From NCBI GenBank assembly GCA_024635585.1, contig JAGXIP010000242.1, forward strand, positions 1 through 64,000: a stretch of 64,000 nucleotides of DNA. Direction: 5' to 3'. This DNA is from Saccharicrinis sp. Lineage in GTDB: Bacteria > Bacteroidota > Bacteroidia > Bacteroidales > Marinilabiliaceae. Numbering within the stretch: the first letter of the stretch is position 1; the number at the start of each line of letters is the position of its first letter. Below are positions 18,885-27,552 of the stretch, one piece after another. Below the pieces are notes generated by a model. That model ran no database searches and was not told the origin of the DNA. It saw only the letters and a program-made list of their open reading frames with translations. A program made the position numbers and the translations under genes.

Positions 18885-19294
18885 AAAATGTTTGTATCAT
18901 TTTTCTCCATCACCTTATCAAACCTACTGTCCATGCATACGCTCAAATCCGTGGTGATAAACTTCCCCTTATAAAATAAACTAAAAATAGTGGCCGGGGT
19001 GGGGGCTGATTGTGCTTGTTCCATGGTTTCCAATTTGATTATTTTTAGCGGTAGCTTTCTTTTTTCTGCAGTTGCTGTCAACGAGGTTCGTACATGGAAA
19101 TCGGTAAACGGACAGCGGTTGGAATAATAAACCACCAATCCTTCTTTATCCTTACATTCACCACTTAGCACAGTATCCTTAAACCTTGGGTTTGCGGCCT
19201 CTGCGTTTATCTTTTTCACCAACAGACTAAATCCCGACGGTAATTTCTGGCAGGTTTCAAACCCTTGTTTTATCAACCATTTGGTATCGCTCAT
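18881..19294 (-). pseudogene. YoaP-type acetyltransferase, C-terminal half (split gene)
   Basis: 137 residues matching the C-terminal YoaP-like domain: WLIKQGFETCQ, KGLVVYYSNRCPFTDF and IKLETMEQAQSAPTP. The CPF motif is typical of the thioredoxin-like region. In relatives this is fused to a GNAT domain in one protein of about 250 residues. Here the GNAT half ends at a TGA overlapping this ATG (ATGA). One extra A in the AAATGA junction would restore a single frame. Either a recent one-base deletion, a sequence error, or two coupled genes. It overlaps the 3' end of the ATPase gene by 4 bases. Confidence 0.75.
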
Positions 19295-19650
19295 TTAGTA
19301 CCTACTACCGTAATCAGTCCATTTTTTCCCTGTTTCCTGGCGTCTTCCATGGCCATCCGAAGTAGTTCTTTACCATATCCCTTTCCCTTGTATTGCCCCG
19401 AAACCCAAAAGCAGTTTATTAACAAATAGTTTGGTGCATCCACTGGAGCCCAACCTTTTTCCGCCGGCACGTATTCTATAAATACTTTGGCACGAGCATC
19501 TAAGCGTCGGAATACATATCCATTGTCAAACTCTTTTTTGAGCCAATCTTTTTTTAGCTGATAGCCTTCACCACATTTTTTATCCGAAATAGCACAGCAT
19601 ATATGTTCGCTATCTATGTTGTTGGGCGATAGTTGTAATATATTTTTCAT
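19291..19650 (-). pseudogene. YoaP-type acetyltransferase, N-terminal GNAT half (split gene)
   Basis: 119 residues with a GNAT acetyl-CoA-binding core (CFWVSGQYKGKGYGKELL; the Q/R-x-x-G-x-G/A type loop is GQYKGKGYGK). It begins MKNILQLSPNNIDSEHICCAI, typical of the YoaP N-terminus, with several Cys residues. It stops at GLITVVGTK, where full-length relatives continue into the domain encoded by the next ORF. The acetyl-acceptor substrate is unknown. Function could survive if the halves associate. Confidence 0.75.
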
Positions 19651-19667
19651 GGGAGATTGATTTATGT

Positions 19668-20552
19668 TTATTGTAATTTGTGTTTCGTTATTTTTTCTTT
19701 TTCTCTTTCAATAAATTCTTTTAATTTGTTTGTTTTTTTTCCTGTAATTACACTAAAATCGTCCGAAATTCTAGGTTCTTTTTGAAGCCTGGGTAGGAAA
19801 TGAAGTATGGTTATAACAAGTGCAAAACCATTGGATGCTCCTTCCTTTTTTTTCTTAAAGAAAAAACTAAGGGGGTTAATATTTTTAAAGCTAATGTTAA
19901 CTCCAGTTATTTGGCTCATAAGGTCTGTTACCTCCTGAAAGCTTCTATTCTCTGTACCGGTGATTTCGTAGGCTCTGTTTTGATATTTATCAAATGATTT
20001 TATCAGTATGGCTGTGACCTCGCCAATATTTTTAACGTCTATCCAGTTAAACTTGGCCTGACCCGCAGGGAGCGTAATGGATTGATTTTTTAATATTTCA
20101 GGAAGTAAGGTGGTTGTTAGGTTTTGCATAAAATAACTGGGGCGCACAAAAATGTACTTGAATCCCATTTGTACAATCAGGTGTTCAATTTTATGGTGAG
20201 GGATGACTTTACTTTTCTCAACCCCTTGTACAGATAGGAATATCACTTTCGTGATTCCATTTTTTTTGGCAGCTACCAAAAGAGGTTTGAAATATTTATC
20301 CACCTGCGAAATGTGCGGCGGACGAAGCAGAAAAAGCACGTCTATATTTTTAAATGCAGTGTTAAACGAACTCTCATCTTCAAAGTCAAAACCTGTGAAC
20401 GACAGGTTTCCATGGTTAGGCAATATCTTTTTAGCGTTTTCGATATTTCGTACAGCCGCAATAATTTCTGATTCATTGCAGGTTTCGCTTAGGTAATAAA
20501 TAACTTCTTCTCCTATATTTCCTGTTGCTCCTGAAATAAGTATCCTTTTCAT
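19668..20552 (-). CDS. NmrA-like NAD(P)-binding atypical SDR
   Basis: 294 residues. Begins with the Rossmann motif ILISGATGNIGEEVI (GxxGxxG). LFLLRPPHISQVDKY and a FVRPSYFMQNL motif follow, as in NmrA/HSCARG-like proteins that act as NAD(P)H sensors or quinone reductases. The catalytic YxxxK of classical SDRs is not in place, which fits the atypical group. The C-terminus is very Lys-rich. It lies 17 bases upstream of the split YoaP gene on the same strand. Exact substrate unknown. Confidence 0.85.
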   Translation of the reverse strand: MKRILISGATGNIGEEVIYYLSETCNESEIIAAVRNIENAKKILPNHGNLSFTGFDFEDESSFNTAFKNIDVLFLLRPPHISQVDKYFKPLLVAAKKNGITKVIFLSVQGVEKSKVIPHHKIEHLIVQMGFKYIFVRPSYFMQNLTTTLLPEILKNQSITLPAGQAKFNWIDVKNIGEVTAILIKSFDKYQNRAYEITGTENRSFQEVTDLMSQITGVNISFKNINPLSFFFKKKKEGASNGFALVITILHFLPRLQKEPRISDDFSVITGKKTNKLKEFIEREKEKITKHKLQ

Positions 20553-20602
20553 TTTTTAAACTATCTAATTTGTGTTATTCATTTTTAAACTTGCTTCCTA
20601 AG

Positions 20603-22969
20603 CTATTCATCGCCTCTACCCACGCATACTATGTTTTTTTGCAATATGTTACCTTCTTCATCTATCAGCGTTATCTGATGCCCACCAATGGTGGGTTCTA
20701 TGGCCATTTGGTGTACAAAACTTGTTTCGCCCAGATACGCATTGTCGAGATGCCAAAAAATGGTGGACGAAGAATTACGATGGGCCACTTTTAAAACTAC
20801 TGCTTGCGTTTGTCCGTCGATACCCACCGGCAAATAGAGCTTGTTGGTGTTTTGAGGATATATAAACTCCATTACCTGCGCCTGCAATGGTGAACAATCC
20901 TTATGAATAGGCGGAAGTTTTTGGTACAGCGGATGGTTTTGGCGGTAATACCACTCCATCACCGGAGGCAACACAAACCATGGGGTATGTTGCATTTTAG
21001 CAATGGGATAGCAATCGGAATGCACCCTGAATCTGCCCGTCTCGTCTAAATGAATTAATTGATGATAAGGACAAATATCTGATTTTTGACCTTGAGCAGG
21101 AATGTACATTGAATCTACCGGGCAGTTAGGGCCAGCCTTGAAGCCTGAGGTAATGCAGACAGCAGTTTTTAGCATATCGTCGTAGGGAGGCTCAAACCAC
21201 GAAGTTCTGGGCAGATGCCGAAAGATATCGAATAGGATAGGGCCAGCCGTTGAACCGCCCACAATTCCCGGCCTGCCTTCTCCAGTTGCATTTCCTGCCC
21301 ATACGGCTACCACATATTCCGGCGTTATTCCTACGGCCCAAGCATCGCGATAGCCAAAGCTGGTTCCCGTTTTCCATGCTATTTTCCTGCTCGATAAAAA
21401 CATTTTCCAGCCTGCCTCTTCATCCGGGCGGTTAACATCCGTTAAAGCATCAAAGGTGTGATAGATGGCACCTGCTCCGTAAACAGGGTAAAATTTGGAA
21501 AGACTCCCCCTTGTTAGGTTCTCCTCACTAAATAAAATAGGCTTCTGAAATTCATTTGAATAATACTGGCTGTTATTTTTTCGATAGCTATTTAAGGTCC
21601 GTGCCATGGAAGCATAAGCTCCCGCAAGCTCAAATAAAGTGGCTTCCGCACCGCCCAAAATAAGGGAGAGACCGTAATAATCCGGGTCGCTTTTGACCGT
21701 TGTGAGGCCAGTTTTTTGTAGCACGTTGCAAAAGCGGCCAATGTCGAACTGCTCCAGCATTTTTACCGAGGGTACGTTCAGCGAACGGCTTAGTGCTTCA
21801 TTGGCTGGTACTGCTCCGGAGTAGGTACGGTTATAATTTTTTGGTGCAAAATTTTTGTAGTAGGTTGGTATATCAGCTACCAGTGAGGTGGGTAATAAAA
21901 TACCATCTTGCAAGCAGGCAGCATACAAAAAGGGTTTTAAAATGCTACCAGTACTCCTAGGTGCCTGAATAATATCCACATGGTTTTGATGGAATTGTTG
22001 TTTTATAGGCTGTGTGTTTCCGCAATAAGCCAATACTTTGCCACTTTTTACATCTACCACGATGGCAGCCACATTATGAATTTCGTTTAAACGCAATTTG
22101 CGATGGTGTATATCAATCGTGCGGTTAACCCTCTGCTGCAAAGTGTTTTCAATGCTGAGATGGTAAATCTCCCCTTCCTGCTTTTTTCGGCATAAATCCA
22201 AGAGATGAGGGGCGAGTTGTGGTAAGGGGTACGGATGGTCGGGAATGGCTTCATCTACCGAGAGGGAATAGGTTAATGAATCTATCTTGTTATTATCCAA
22301 GAGCTTTTTAAGCAGACGGTTGCGCTTTTTAAAAAGTAGCTCTCGGTTCTTTCCGGTGTGTATTAAGCCAGGTGCATTGGGTAATACAGCCAGCATAGCG
22401 CTCTCTGCCCATGAAAGTTGGTGTGGCGCACGTTGAAAATATCGCCATGATGCGGCTTCCAGCCCTACCACGTTACCGCCAAAAGGCGCATGGGTAGCAT
22501 AAAGCGATAATACTTCGGCTTTGGAGTGCGTTATTTCCAAACGTAAGGCCTGAACACTCTCCACGACTTTGTTCCAAATAGTCCGCCTGCGTTGGGTGGC
22601 TAAACGCACTACCTGCATGGTAACGGTACTGCCCCCACTCACTACCTCACCCCGTGATATATTTTGCCATAACGCCCTCACCATCGAAACAGGATTTACC
22701 CCTGGATGACGGTAAAAATAAGCATCCTCAAACTGAAGCAAGCTAATAGTAAATTTGGCGGGAACAGAGTCGCCTTCAGGAAAACGCCATTGACCGTCGG
22801 TGGCAATATGTGCCCCCAGTAAGTTGTTGCTGTAGTCGTAGATAACCGTTGAATAACCCACTTTAAAAAGAGGAAAAGAAACGGAAAACAAAAATAAAAG
22901 AGCGGTTAAGCCTAAAAAAACAAGTAGATAAGTTTTTTTGTTTGTAAGTTTTTTAAGTCCCCAGTTCAT
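20603..22969 (-). CDS. pbpC: Penicillin-binding protein 1C
   Basis: 788 residues. One N-terminal membrane anchor (LLVFLGLTALLFLFSVSFPLF) is followed by a GT51 glycosyltransferase (FEDAYFYRHPGVNP with catalytic Glu, then GGSTVTMQVVRLA, about 75-240). The transpeptidase domain has STGSILKPF (SxxK), SLNVPSV (SxN) and KTGTS (KTG). A C-terminal BiPBP domain follows (about 700-788). It polymerises and crosslinks peptidoglycan in the periplasm. In many Bacteroidota pbpC is next to an alpha-2-macroglobulin gene; none is present in the visible neighbours. Confidence 0.94.
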   Translation of the reverse strand: MNWGLKKLTNKKTYLLVFLGLTALLFLFSVSFPLFKVGYSTVIYDYSNNLLGAHIATDGQWRFPEGDSVPAKFTISLLQFEDAYFYRHPGVNPVSMVRALWQNISRGEVVSGGSTVTMQVVRLATQRRRTIWNKVVESVQALRLEITHSKAEVLSLYATHAPFGGNVVGLEAASWRYFQRAPHQLSWAESAMLAVLPNAPGLIHTGKNRELLFKKRNRLLKKLLDNNKIDSLTYSLSVDEAIPDHPYPLPQLAPHLLDLCRKKQEGEIYHLSIENTLQQRVNRTIDIHHRKLRLNEIHNVAAIVVDVKSGKVLAYCGNTQPIKQQFHQNHVDIIQAPRSTGSILKPFLYAACLQDGILLPTSLVADIPTYYKNFAPKNYNRTYSGAVPANEALSRSLNVPSVKMLEQFDIGRFCNVLQKTGLTTVKSDPDYYGLSLILGGAEATLFELAGAYASMARTLNSYRKNNSQYYSNEFQKPILFSEENLTRGSLSKFYPVYGAGAIYHTFDALTDVNRPDEEAGWKMFLSSRKIAWKTGTSFGYRDAWAVGITPEYVVAVWAGNATGEGRPGIVGGSTAGPILFDIFRHLPRTSWFEPPYDDMLKTAVCITSGFKAGPNCPVDSMYIPAQGQKSDICPYHQLIHLDETGRFRVHSDCYPIAKMQHTPWFVLPPVMEWYYRQNHPLYQKLPPIHKDCSPLQAQVMEFIYPQNTNKLYLPVGIDGQTQAVVLKVAHRNSSSTIFWHLDNAYLGETSFVHQMAIEPTIGGHQITLIDEEGNILQKNIVCVGRGDE

Positions 22970-23047
22970 TTATATGACGGCATTTTTTTCAAAAATAAGA
23001 ATTAATTAACGATGTAAAGTCAAATATCATTATATTCGAAATCAAAA

Positions 23048-23425
23048 ATGAAATTTTTAGGCAACTTGATTTGGCTCCTATTCGGTGGTTTTATGATTGC
23101 ACTCGAATATTTTGTGGCGAGCATACTATTAATGATAACCATTATTGGGATACCTTTTGGGGTACAAACCCTAAAATTGGCTAGCTTGGCTCTATGGCCT
23201 TTTGGTAGAGAGGCAGTTCCGGGATACCGCGCATCGGGTTGTTTATATACCCTTATGAATATAATTTGGATTTTGATGGCTGGTGTTTGGATTGCCCTGT
23301 CGCATTTATTTTGGGGAATTGTCCTATGCCTCACAATTGTTGGAATACCCTTTGGGATGCAACATTTTAAAATGGCATCCGTAGCATTAACACCTTTTGG
23401 ACGGGATGTGAGATTTAGGTATTGA
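23048..23425 (+). CDS. YccF-domain inner-membrane protein
   Basis: 125 residues consisting of two repeats of the YccF module, each with a membrane helix pair and the signature IGIPFGVQTLKLASLALWPFG (first) and VGIPFGMQHFKMASVALTPFG (second). The family sits in the inner membrane; its biochemical role is not known. The start follows AAATCAAAA with no strong ribosome binding site, usual for this phylum. Divergent from pbpC. Confidence 0.9.
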   Translation: MKFLGNLIWLLFGGFMIALEYFVASILLMITIIGIPFGVQTLKLASLALWPFGREAVPGYRASGCLYTLMNIIWILMAGVWIALSHLFWGIVLCLTIVGIPFGMQHFKMASVALTPFGRDVRFRY

Positions 23426-23492
23426 AAATATATAAAAGTGTCCGCAGCTATTTTTTAATAAAAACTATCTGTAAAGCTTTAATTAATAGTAA

Positions 23493-23993
23493 ATGAAATA
23501 TTGGCCACTTAGAAAATATAGTATAGAGATTCCTTATGGATCTTCTCGATTTAAGGAAATGATTACTATTGAACTTTCGAATAATAGAAAAAACGAGAAA
23601 AGTTTTTTTAAGACTAGTAAAACAACTTTTAAAGGTCAAGTGGGGAATGGAAATTTTGAATTATATAGACGTGGATTTGGTAATGTAACAATGATACCAA
23701 ATGTTAAGGGTCATATCATAGATGCTTTAGATGATAAATCTTCAATAATAGAGCTGAGAATAAATTATAATACAATTACTAAAGTATTTCTTGCATTGTG
23801 GTTTAGTCTTGTTACGATCGTTTTTTTACTTTCCCTCATTAATGCTTTATTATACTGGAGATTTAATATCGGAATACCTGTTTCCATAGGGATGTTTTTA
23901 ATTGCATATGGAATGGTTATGTTAATATTCTCGGAAGAAGTAAAAACAATTAAAAGATTCTTCTATTCGAAATGGTATATTAGAATTAATTAA
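23493..23993 (+). CDS. Hypothetical protein with two C-terminal membrane helices
   Basis: 166 residues, family not recognised. Residues 1-90 look like a soluble beta-rich domain (NGNFELYRRGFGNVTMIPNV...). Two hydrophobic helices follow (VFLALWFSLVTIVFLLSLI and IGIPVSIGMFLIAYGMVML). The ending KTIKRFFYSKWY is basic. It is markedly more AT-rich than the flanking YccF and DUF417 genes, suggesting a separate origin. Confidence 0.65.
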   Translation: MKYWPLRKYSIEIPYGSSRFKEMITIELSNNRKNEKSFFKTSKTTFKGQVGNGNFELYRRGFGNVTMIPNVKGHIIDALDDKSSIIELRINYNTITKVFLALWFSLVTIVFLLSLINALLYWRFNIGIPVSIGMFLIAYGMVMLIFSEEVKTIKRFFYSKWYIRIN

Positions 23994-24131
23994 AAAATGG
24001 TTGCTATATTCTGAAAAATAATCATTACGTGAGGATCGATTATTATTGCTATGTTTCCCTCTCTGCGCCGGACAGCTTGTCAGTCACAAACGGGACATTG
24101 AATACCTATAAATGCAAAAAAAATAAATGAA

Positions 24132-24572
24132 ATGAAAAACTTTATGAATAAGCTATTTAAAGCCCTGGGCGTATTTATTTTACGTTATGGATTGGGATTG
24201 GTAATAATTTGGTTGGGTTTTTTAAAGTTTAAAAACTCTGAAGCCGATTATACCTATCAACTTATTTCGGGCGGTTATCTGTCTTGGGTGCTGCAGTATT
24301 TAACACCTTATGCCCTAAACCAAATTGTGGCCTATCTGCAAATAGTAATTGGTGTGCTCATCATGCTCAAGCCTATTTCCCGTTCCCTTTCGTTTTGGGG
24401 CGGTTTGGCAGCGGTCATCATGCTGTTGTTTAGTGTTTCTATGCTTTTTACCAGTAATGTGGTTTGGCAAACAGGTTATGGTTTTCCCGAACTCTCTAAA
24501 GTTGGACAAACTATTTTAAAAGATTTTGTTTTGTTCGGTGCAGCAGCCTGGTGCGTGGGCGATAGCATTTAA
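24132..24572 (+). CDS. DUF417 (YkgB/RclC-like) membrane protein
   Basis: 146 residues with four membrane helices. The start of the first helix region carries RYGLGLVIIWLGFLKF, and the end carries GYGFPELSKVGQTILKDFVLFGAAAW, both typical of DUF417. The E. coli members YkgB and RclC are linked to reactive-chlorine response, but a role here is not shown. Two ATGs compete (MKNFMNK); the first is kept. Confidence 0.85.
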   Translation: MKNFMNKLFKALGVFILRYGLGLVIIWLGFLKFKNSEADYTYQLISGGYLSWVLQYLTPYALNQIVAYLQIVIGVLIMLKPISRSLSFWGGLAAVIMLLFSVSMLFTSNVVWQTGYGFPELSKVGQTILKDFVLFGAAAWCVGDSI

Positions 24573-24718
24573 CGATACTATAAAATTTTAAACTATCAGG
24601 ATTAAGAGTTACTAAATGTCTATATGCAAAAATTTTAATATTTCCTGCTTAGTCGGAACAAGTTGTACTAATAGTCTATTTATCTATTATCTAACAGTCT
24701 AATATCTATTTTAAAAGA
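24573..24718. other. Intergenic stretch with degenerate TCTA repeats
   Basis: No gene. The segment at about 24670-24712 is a degenerate string of TCTATTTATCTATTATCTAA units, similar to 9745-9780. It leads into repeat copy B1. Confidence 0.45.
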
Positions 24719-24833
24719 ATGAAACGAGCCATGAGAGTCTCCTCACACAAAGGGGGAATGATTGTAATGGCGAGTTCCCCGCCTACCGGCTGGCAGGCAT
24801 GTGGCAAAAAAAATAAATTATAAACACATGAAA
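24719..24833 (+). repeat. ATGAAA-bounded repeat, copy B1 (tandem first)
   Basis: Begins ATGAAACGAGCCATGAGAG. A palindrome (GCCTACCGGCTGGCAGGC) is inserted after GAGTTCC. The leader GTG GCA AAA AAA ATA AAT TAT reads MAKKINYKHMK. Its last ATGAAA is at the same time the first ATGAAA of copy B2. Confidence 0.85.
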
Positions 24834-24923
24834 CGAGCCATGAGAAAAATTTCTCACAAAGGGGAATGATTATTTTCTGGCGAGTTCCATATGGCAATTG
24901 AAAGAAAATATAAACATATGAAA
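24828..24923 (+). repeat. ATGAAA-bounded repeat, copy B2 (tandem second)
   Basis: No palindrome insert. The inner stem is GAGAAA/TTTCTC, a compensatory variant of GAGAG/CTCTC in copy A. The middle reads GATTATTTTCTGGCG instead of GATTGTAATGGCG, so the outer ATGGC arm is lost. The leader reads MAIERKYKHMK and runs into the LOG-family gene. Confidence 0.85.
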
Positions 24924-25496
24924 AGAGCTTGTATATTTTGTGCTTCGAGCACGCAAACCGACAGCGTGTATAGAGATGCTGCAGCTGAGTTAGGTGAGGT
25001 GTTGGTAAACCATGGTTGGGGTATCAACTATGGAGGAGGAGCCGTGGGTTTAATGGGTGCTATTGCCGACAGGATGTTAGCTCGTGGAGGAGATGTGAAG
25101 GGGATTATACCCCGTTTTATGGTAGAGGTAGAGTGGGAGCATAAAGGCGTTAGTAATATGGTGCATGTGGATACTATGGCACAGCGTAAGACACTTTTGA
25201 TTAAAGATGTGGATGCGGTGATAGCCATGCCCGGGAGCATTGGCACAATGGAAGAGCTGTTTGAAGTACTATCCAACAAAAAGCTGGGTTTATTTGATAA
25301 GCCGGTAATTTTGCTGAATACCAAAGGTTTTTTCGATCCACTAATTCTGATGCTCAATAAAATGATAGATGAGCATTTTATGCGACCTCAGCATGGCGAA
25401 CTTTGGGTTTCGGTTGAACATCCCGAAAATGTTATCCCAGCCATTGAAGCTTCAAAGACATGGAACAATAATCCTTTAAAGTTGGCGGTAATGTAA
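24918..25496 (+). CDS. LOG-family protein (TIGR00730), nucleotide 5'-monophosphate nucleosidase
   Basis: 192 residues from this ATG. Motifs GGGAVGLMGAIADRML and PGSIGTMEELFEVLS correspond to the PGGxGTxxE active-site signature of LOG/YvdD-type phosphoribohydrolases, with Gly-Gly replaced by Gly-Ser. Such enzymes release the base from cytokinin nucleotides or AMP-like nucleotides; in bacteria they are often of unclear role. The ORF-track start at 24891 (MAIERKYKH) lies in repeat copy B2; homologues start at MKRACIF-like sequence, so 24918 is preferred. Confidence 0.88.
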   Translation: MKRACIFCASSTQTDSVYRDAAAELGEVLVNHGWGINYGGGAVGLMGAIADRMLARGGDVKGIIPRFMVEVEWEHKGVSNMVHVDTMAQRKTLLIKDVDAVIAMPGSIGTMEELFEVLSNKKLGLFDKPVILLNTKGFFDPLILMLNKMIDEHFMRPQHGELWVSVEHPENVIPAIEASKTWNNNPLKLAVM

Positions 25497-25525
25497 CCTT
25501 ATGTGGCTTAAACCAAACTAATTAT

Positions 25526-25533
25526 TATTTTTG
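25526..25533 (+). promoter_or_regulatory. -7 box TATTTTTG for the DUF4271-hemD unit
   Basis: Matches TAnnTTTG and sits 24 bases before the ATG at 25557, a normal distance in this phylum. No clear -33 TTG was found. Confidence 0.45.
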
Positions 25534-25556
25534 CACTAAAGCACAAAAGGGATTCA

Positions 25557-26711
25557 ATGGATCGAACAAGAATAAGCGAGCTAATACAGAGCCAGGACAC
25601 GATAAAGATTAATCAACAAAACATCTTGTTGCAGGTGCCTAAAGTGGAGAGGTTTCAATTGGAAGCTCCAAAGTCCATTATGGCCATTCCGGATGTGCCC
25701 GAGCGTTTTCAAAAACCAATAGTACGTGTTAAAGCTCCTGAAAAGCTTTTTGTTCCATCATCCGAAGATTCCCTTCAATTTAATTTAAAAACAAGTACTA
25801 CTCAGGAACAAAGTATTATTAAGAATACCTTGGTGCGTGATTTTCTGCAAACTGTTCCCGACAGCGCACAAAGCTTTATACAAGATTCAGTATTAGTGGC
25901 CATGCCAGAGGGTATGGCAGACTCCTCGTTTGTTGCGGGTAAAGCAGATACCTTATACATAATGGGTGATTTGCCTATCCACGAAGAGGTGAATCCTTTA
26001 GACAGTTCGCAACAAAGTATTTTACAGTTGGAGAATGAACTGCCGATAAAGGATGCAGAGTACTCTAAAGATATTTTAACGGTTTTATTGCTATTGTCGC
26101 TTGCTGTTACGGGTATAATCCGACTGACTAATTTTAAGTATTTGCAAGAGATATTTTCATCCGCTATTTCTGGCCAAAAAGCCCGAAACATGATAAAAAC
26201 AGATAGTGTTAGAAACCGGAATGCCAGTTTTGTATTAAATGCTTTGTTTCTGTTCAATACATCTCTTTTTATTTATGAGTATATCCATTTTAAAAATATG
26301 TATACCGCTTTAAATGATAGCATGTTTTTAATACCGGTTATAATGGCTTTTCTGCTTGTGTTTGTTGCAATTAAGCTATTGTTATACCGTTTTGTGAGTT
26401 TTGTTTTTGAGTGTGAGCAAGAGACCAGAGAATATATGTTTTACAGCACGCTTACAAATAAAATATTTGGCTTGTGTATTTTACCTGTTATCTTGTTTGT
26501 ACCTTATGTTGAGGAGAGTGCGCATACACTTCTTTTTAATACGGGGTTGGGAATCTTCATTTTAATTTACATAATACAGTTATTTCGTGGATTTTCAATT
26601 ATTTTGAGAGATGTGTCTTCATTGTTTTACTTGTTTTTGTATCTTTGTGCGCTAGAAATTTTGCCTTTTGTAATTGTATATAGCGCAATTGTTCATTTAC
26701 ACTGGGCATAA
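25557..26711 (+). CDS. DUF4271 membrane protein
   Basis: 384 residues. The first 165 residues are polar and probably unstructured (VPKVERFQLEAPKS..., VPDSAQSFIQDS). The rest contains about seven hydrophobic helices, from VLLLLSLAVTGIIRL to PFVIVYSAIVHLHW. It matches the DUF4271 family, found in Bacteroidota next to uroporphyrinogen-III synthase, as here. Function unknown. It is followed after 21 bases by hemD, so the two are cotranscribed. Confidence 0.85.
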   Translation: MDRTRISELIQSQDTIKINQQNILLQVPKVERFQLEAPKSIMAIPDVPERFQKPIVRVKAPEKLFVPSSEDSLQFNLKTSTTQEQSIIKNTLVRDFLQTVPDSAQSFIQDSVLVAMPEGMADSSFVAGKADTLYIMGDLPIHEEVNPLDSSQQSILQLENELPIKDAEYSKDILTVLLLLSLAVTGIIRLTNFKYLQEIFSSAISGQKARNMIKTDSVRNRNASFVLNALFLFNTSLFIYEYIHFKNMYTALNDSMFLIPVIMAFLLVFVAIKLLLYRFVSFVFECEQETREYMFYSTLTNKIFGLCILPVILFVPYVEESAHTLLFNTGLGIFILIYIIQLFRGFSIILRDVSSLFYLFLYLCALEILPFVIVYSAIVHLHWA

Positions 26712-26732
26712 AGTTAACTAATAACCTACGTC

Positions 26733-27485
26733 TTGAAAATTAAACGAATATTGGTTTCTCAGCCAAAACCTGCAACAGAAAAATCTCCGTATTTTGAATT
26801 AGCAGATAAAAACAATGTTAAAATTGATTTTCGTCCGTTTATTCAAGTAGAGAGCATTCCTACTAAAGAATTTCGCACACAAAAAATTAACTTACTCGAC
26901 TACACTGCGGTAGTATTTACCAGCAGAACTGCAATAGATAATTATTTTAGGGTGGCCGAAGAATTAAGAGTTGTTGTGCCCGACTCGATGAAGTATTTTT
27001 GTATTTCGGAAGCTACAGCTTATTATTTGCAAAAATATATTGTTTATCGAAAAAGAAAAATCTTCCATTCAACCGGAAAGTTTAGTGATTTGGTTGATGT
27101 AGTAAAAAAGCATAAAGACGAAAATTATTTGGTACCTCTTTCTGATATTCACAAGCAGGAGATACCCGACTTACTGGATAAAAACAAGATTAATTATACA
27201 AAAGCGATTCTGTACAGAACCGTAAGCAGTGACTTAAGCGACCTAGAAGCTTTTGATTACGATATATCGGTGTTTTTTAGCCCCTCGGGCATAGCTAGTT
27301 TGTTACAAAATTTTCCTGGATGGGATCAGAAAGAAACTATAATAGCATCCTTTGGACCGGCCACGGCTAAAGCAGTAACGGAGGCGGGTTACCGCCTCGA
27401 TATTCAGGCTCCAATGCCCCAAGCCCCTTCTATGACTATGGCACTGGAGCTTTTTATTAAAAAGCACAATAAAAATAACAAGTAG
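26733..27485 (+). CDS. hemD: Uroporphyrinogen-III synthase
   Basis: 250 residues. It closes and inverts ring D of hydroxymethylbilane to make uroporphyrinogen III in haem synthesis. Typical features are VFTSRTAIDNYFRV in the first lobe, then VFFSPSGIASLL and ASFGPATAKAVTEAGYRLDI in the second. The frame begins with TTG (TTG AAA ATT AAA CGA); no ATG occurs at a fitting position, so TTG appears to be the true start. It ends at an intrinsic terminator. Confidence 0.88.
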   Translation: MKIKRILVSQPKPATEKSPYFELADKNNVKIDFRPFIQVESIPTKEFRTQKINLLDYTAVVFTSRTAIDNYFRVAEELRVVVPDSMKYFCISEATAYYLQKYIVYRKRKIFHSTGKFSDLVDVVKKHKDENYLVPLSDIHKQEIPDLLDKNKINYTKAILYRTVSSDLSDLEAFDYDISVFFSPSGIASLLQNFPGWDQKETIIASFGPATAKAVTEAGYRLDIQAPMPQAPSMTMALELFIKKHNKNNK

Positions 27486-27504
27486 ATTATCAAAATGAAA
27501 AATA

Positions 27505-27537
27505 GAAAAAGGGCATTTTACAATGCCCTTTTTTTCG
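27505..27537 (+). terminator. Intrinsic terminator after hemD
   Basis: AAAAAGGGCATT pairs with AATGCCCTTTTT across a short loop and is followed by a T-run. It excludes the ORF-track start of rnpA at 27523, which lies within the hairpin. Confidence 0.85.
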
Positions 27538-27552
27538 CCATACAAACAGCAC

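Noticed and set aside
27523-27552. Upstream rnpA start in the ORF track
   Set aside because: It begins inside the hemD terminator hairpin and adds residues not expected in RnpA.
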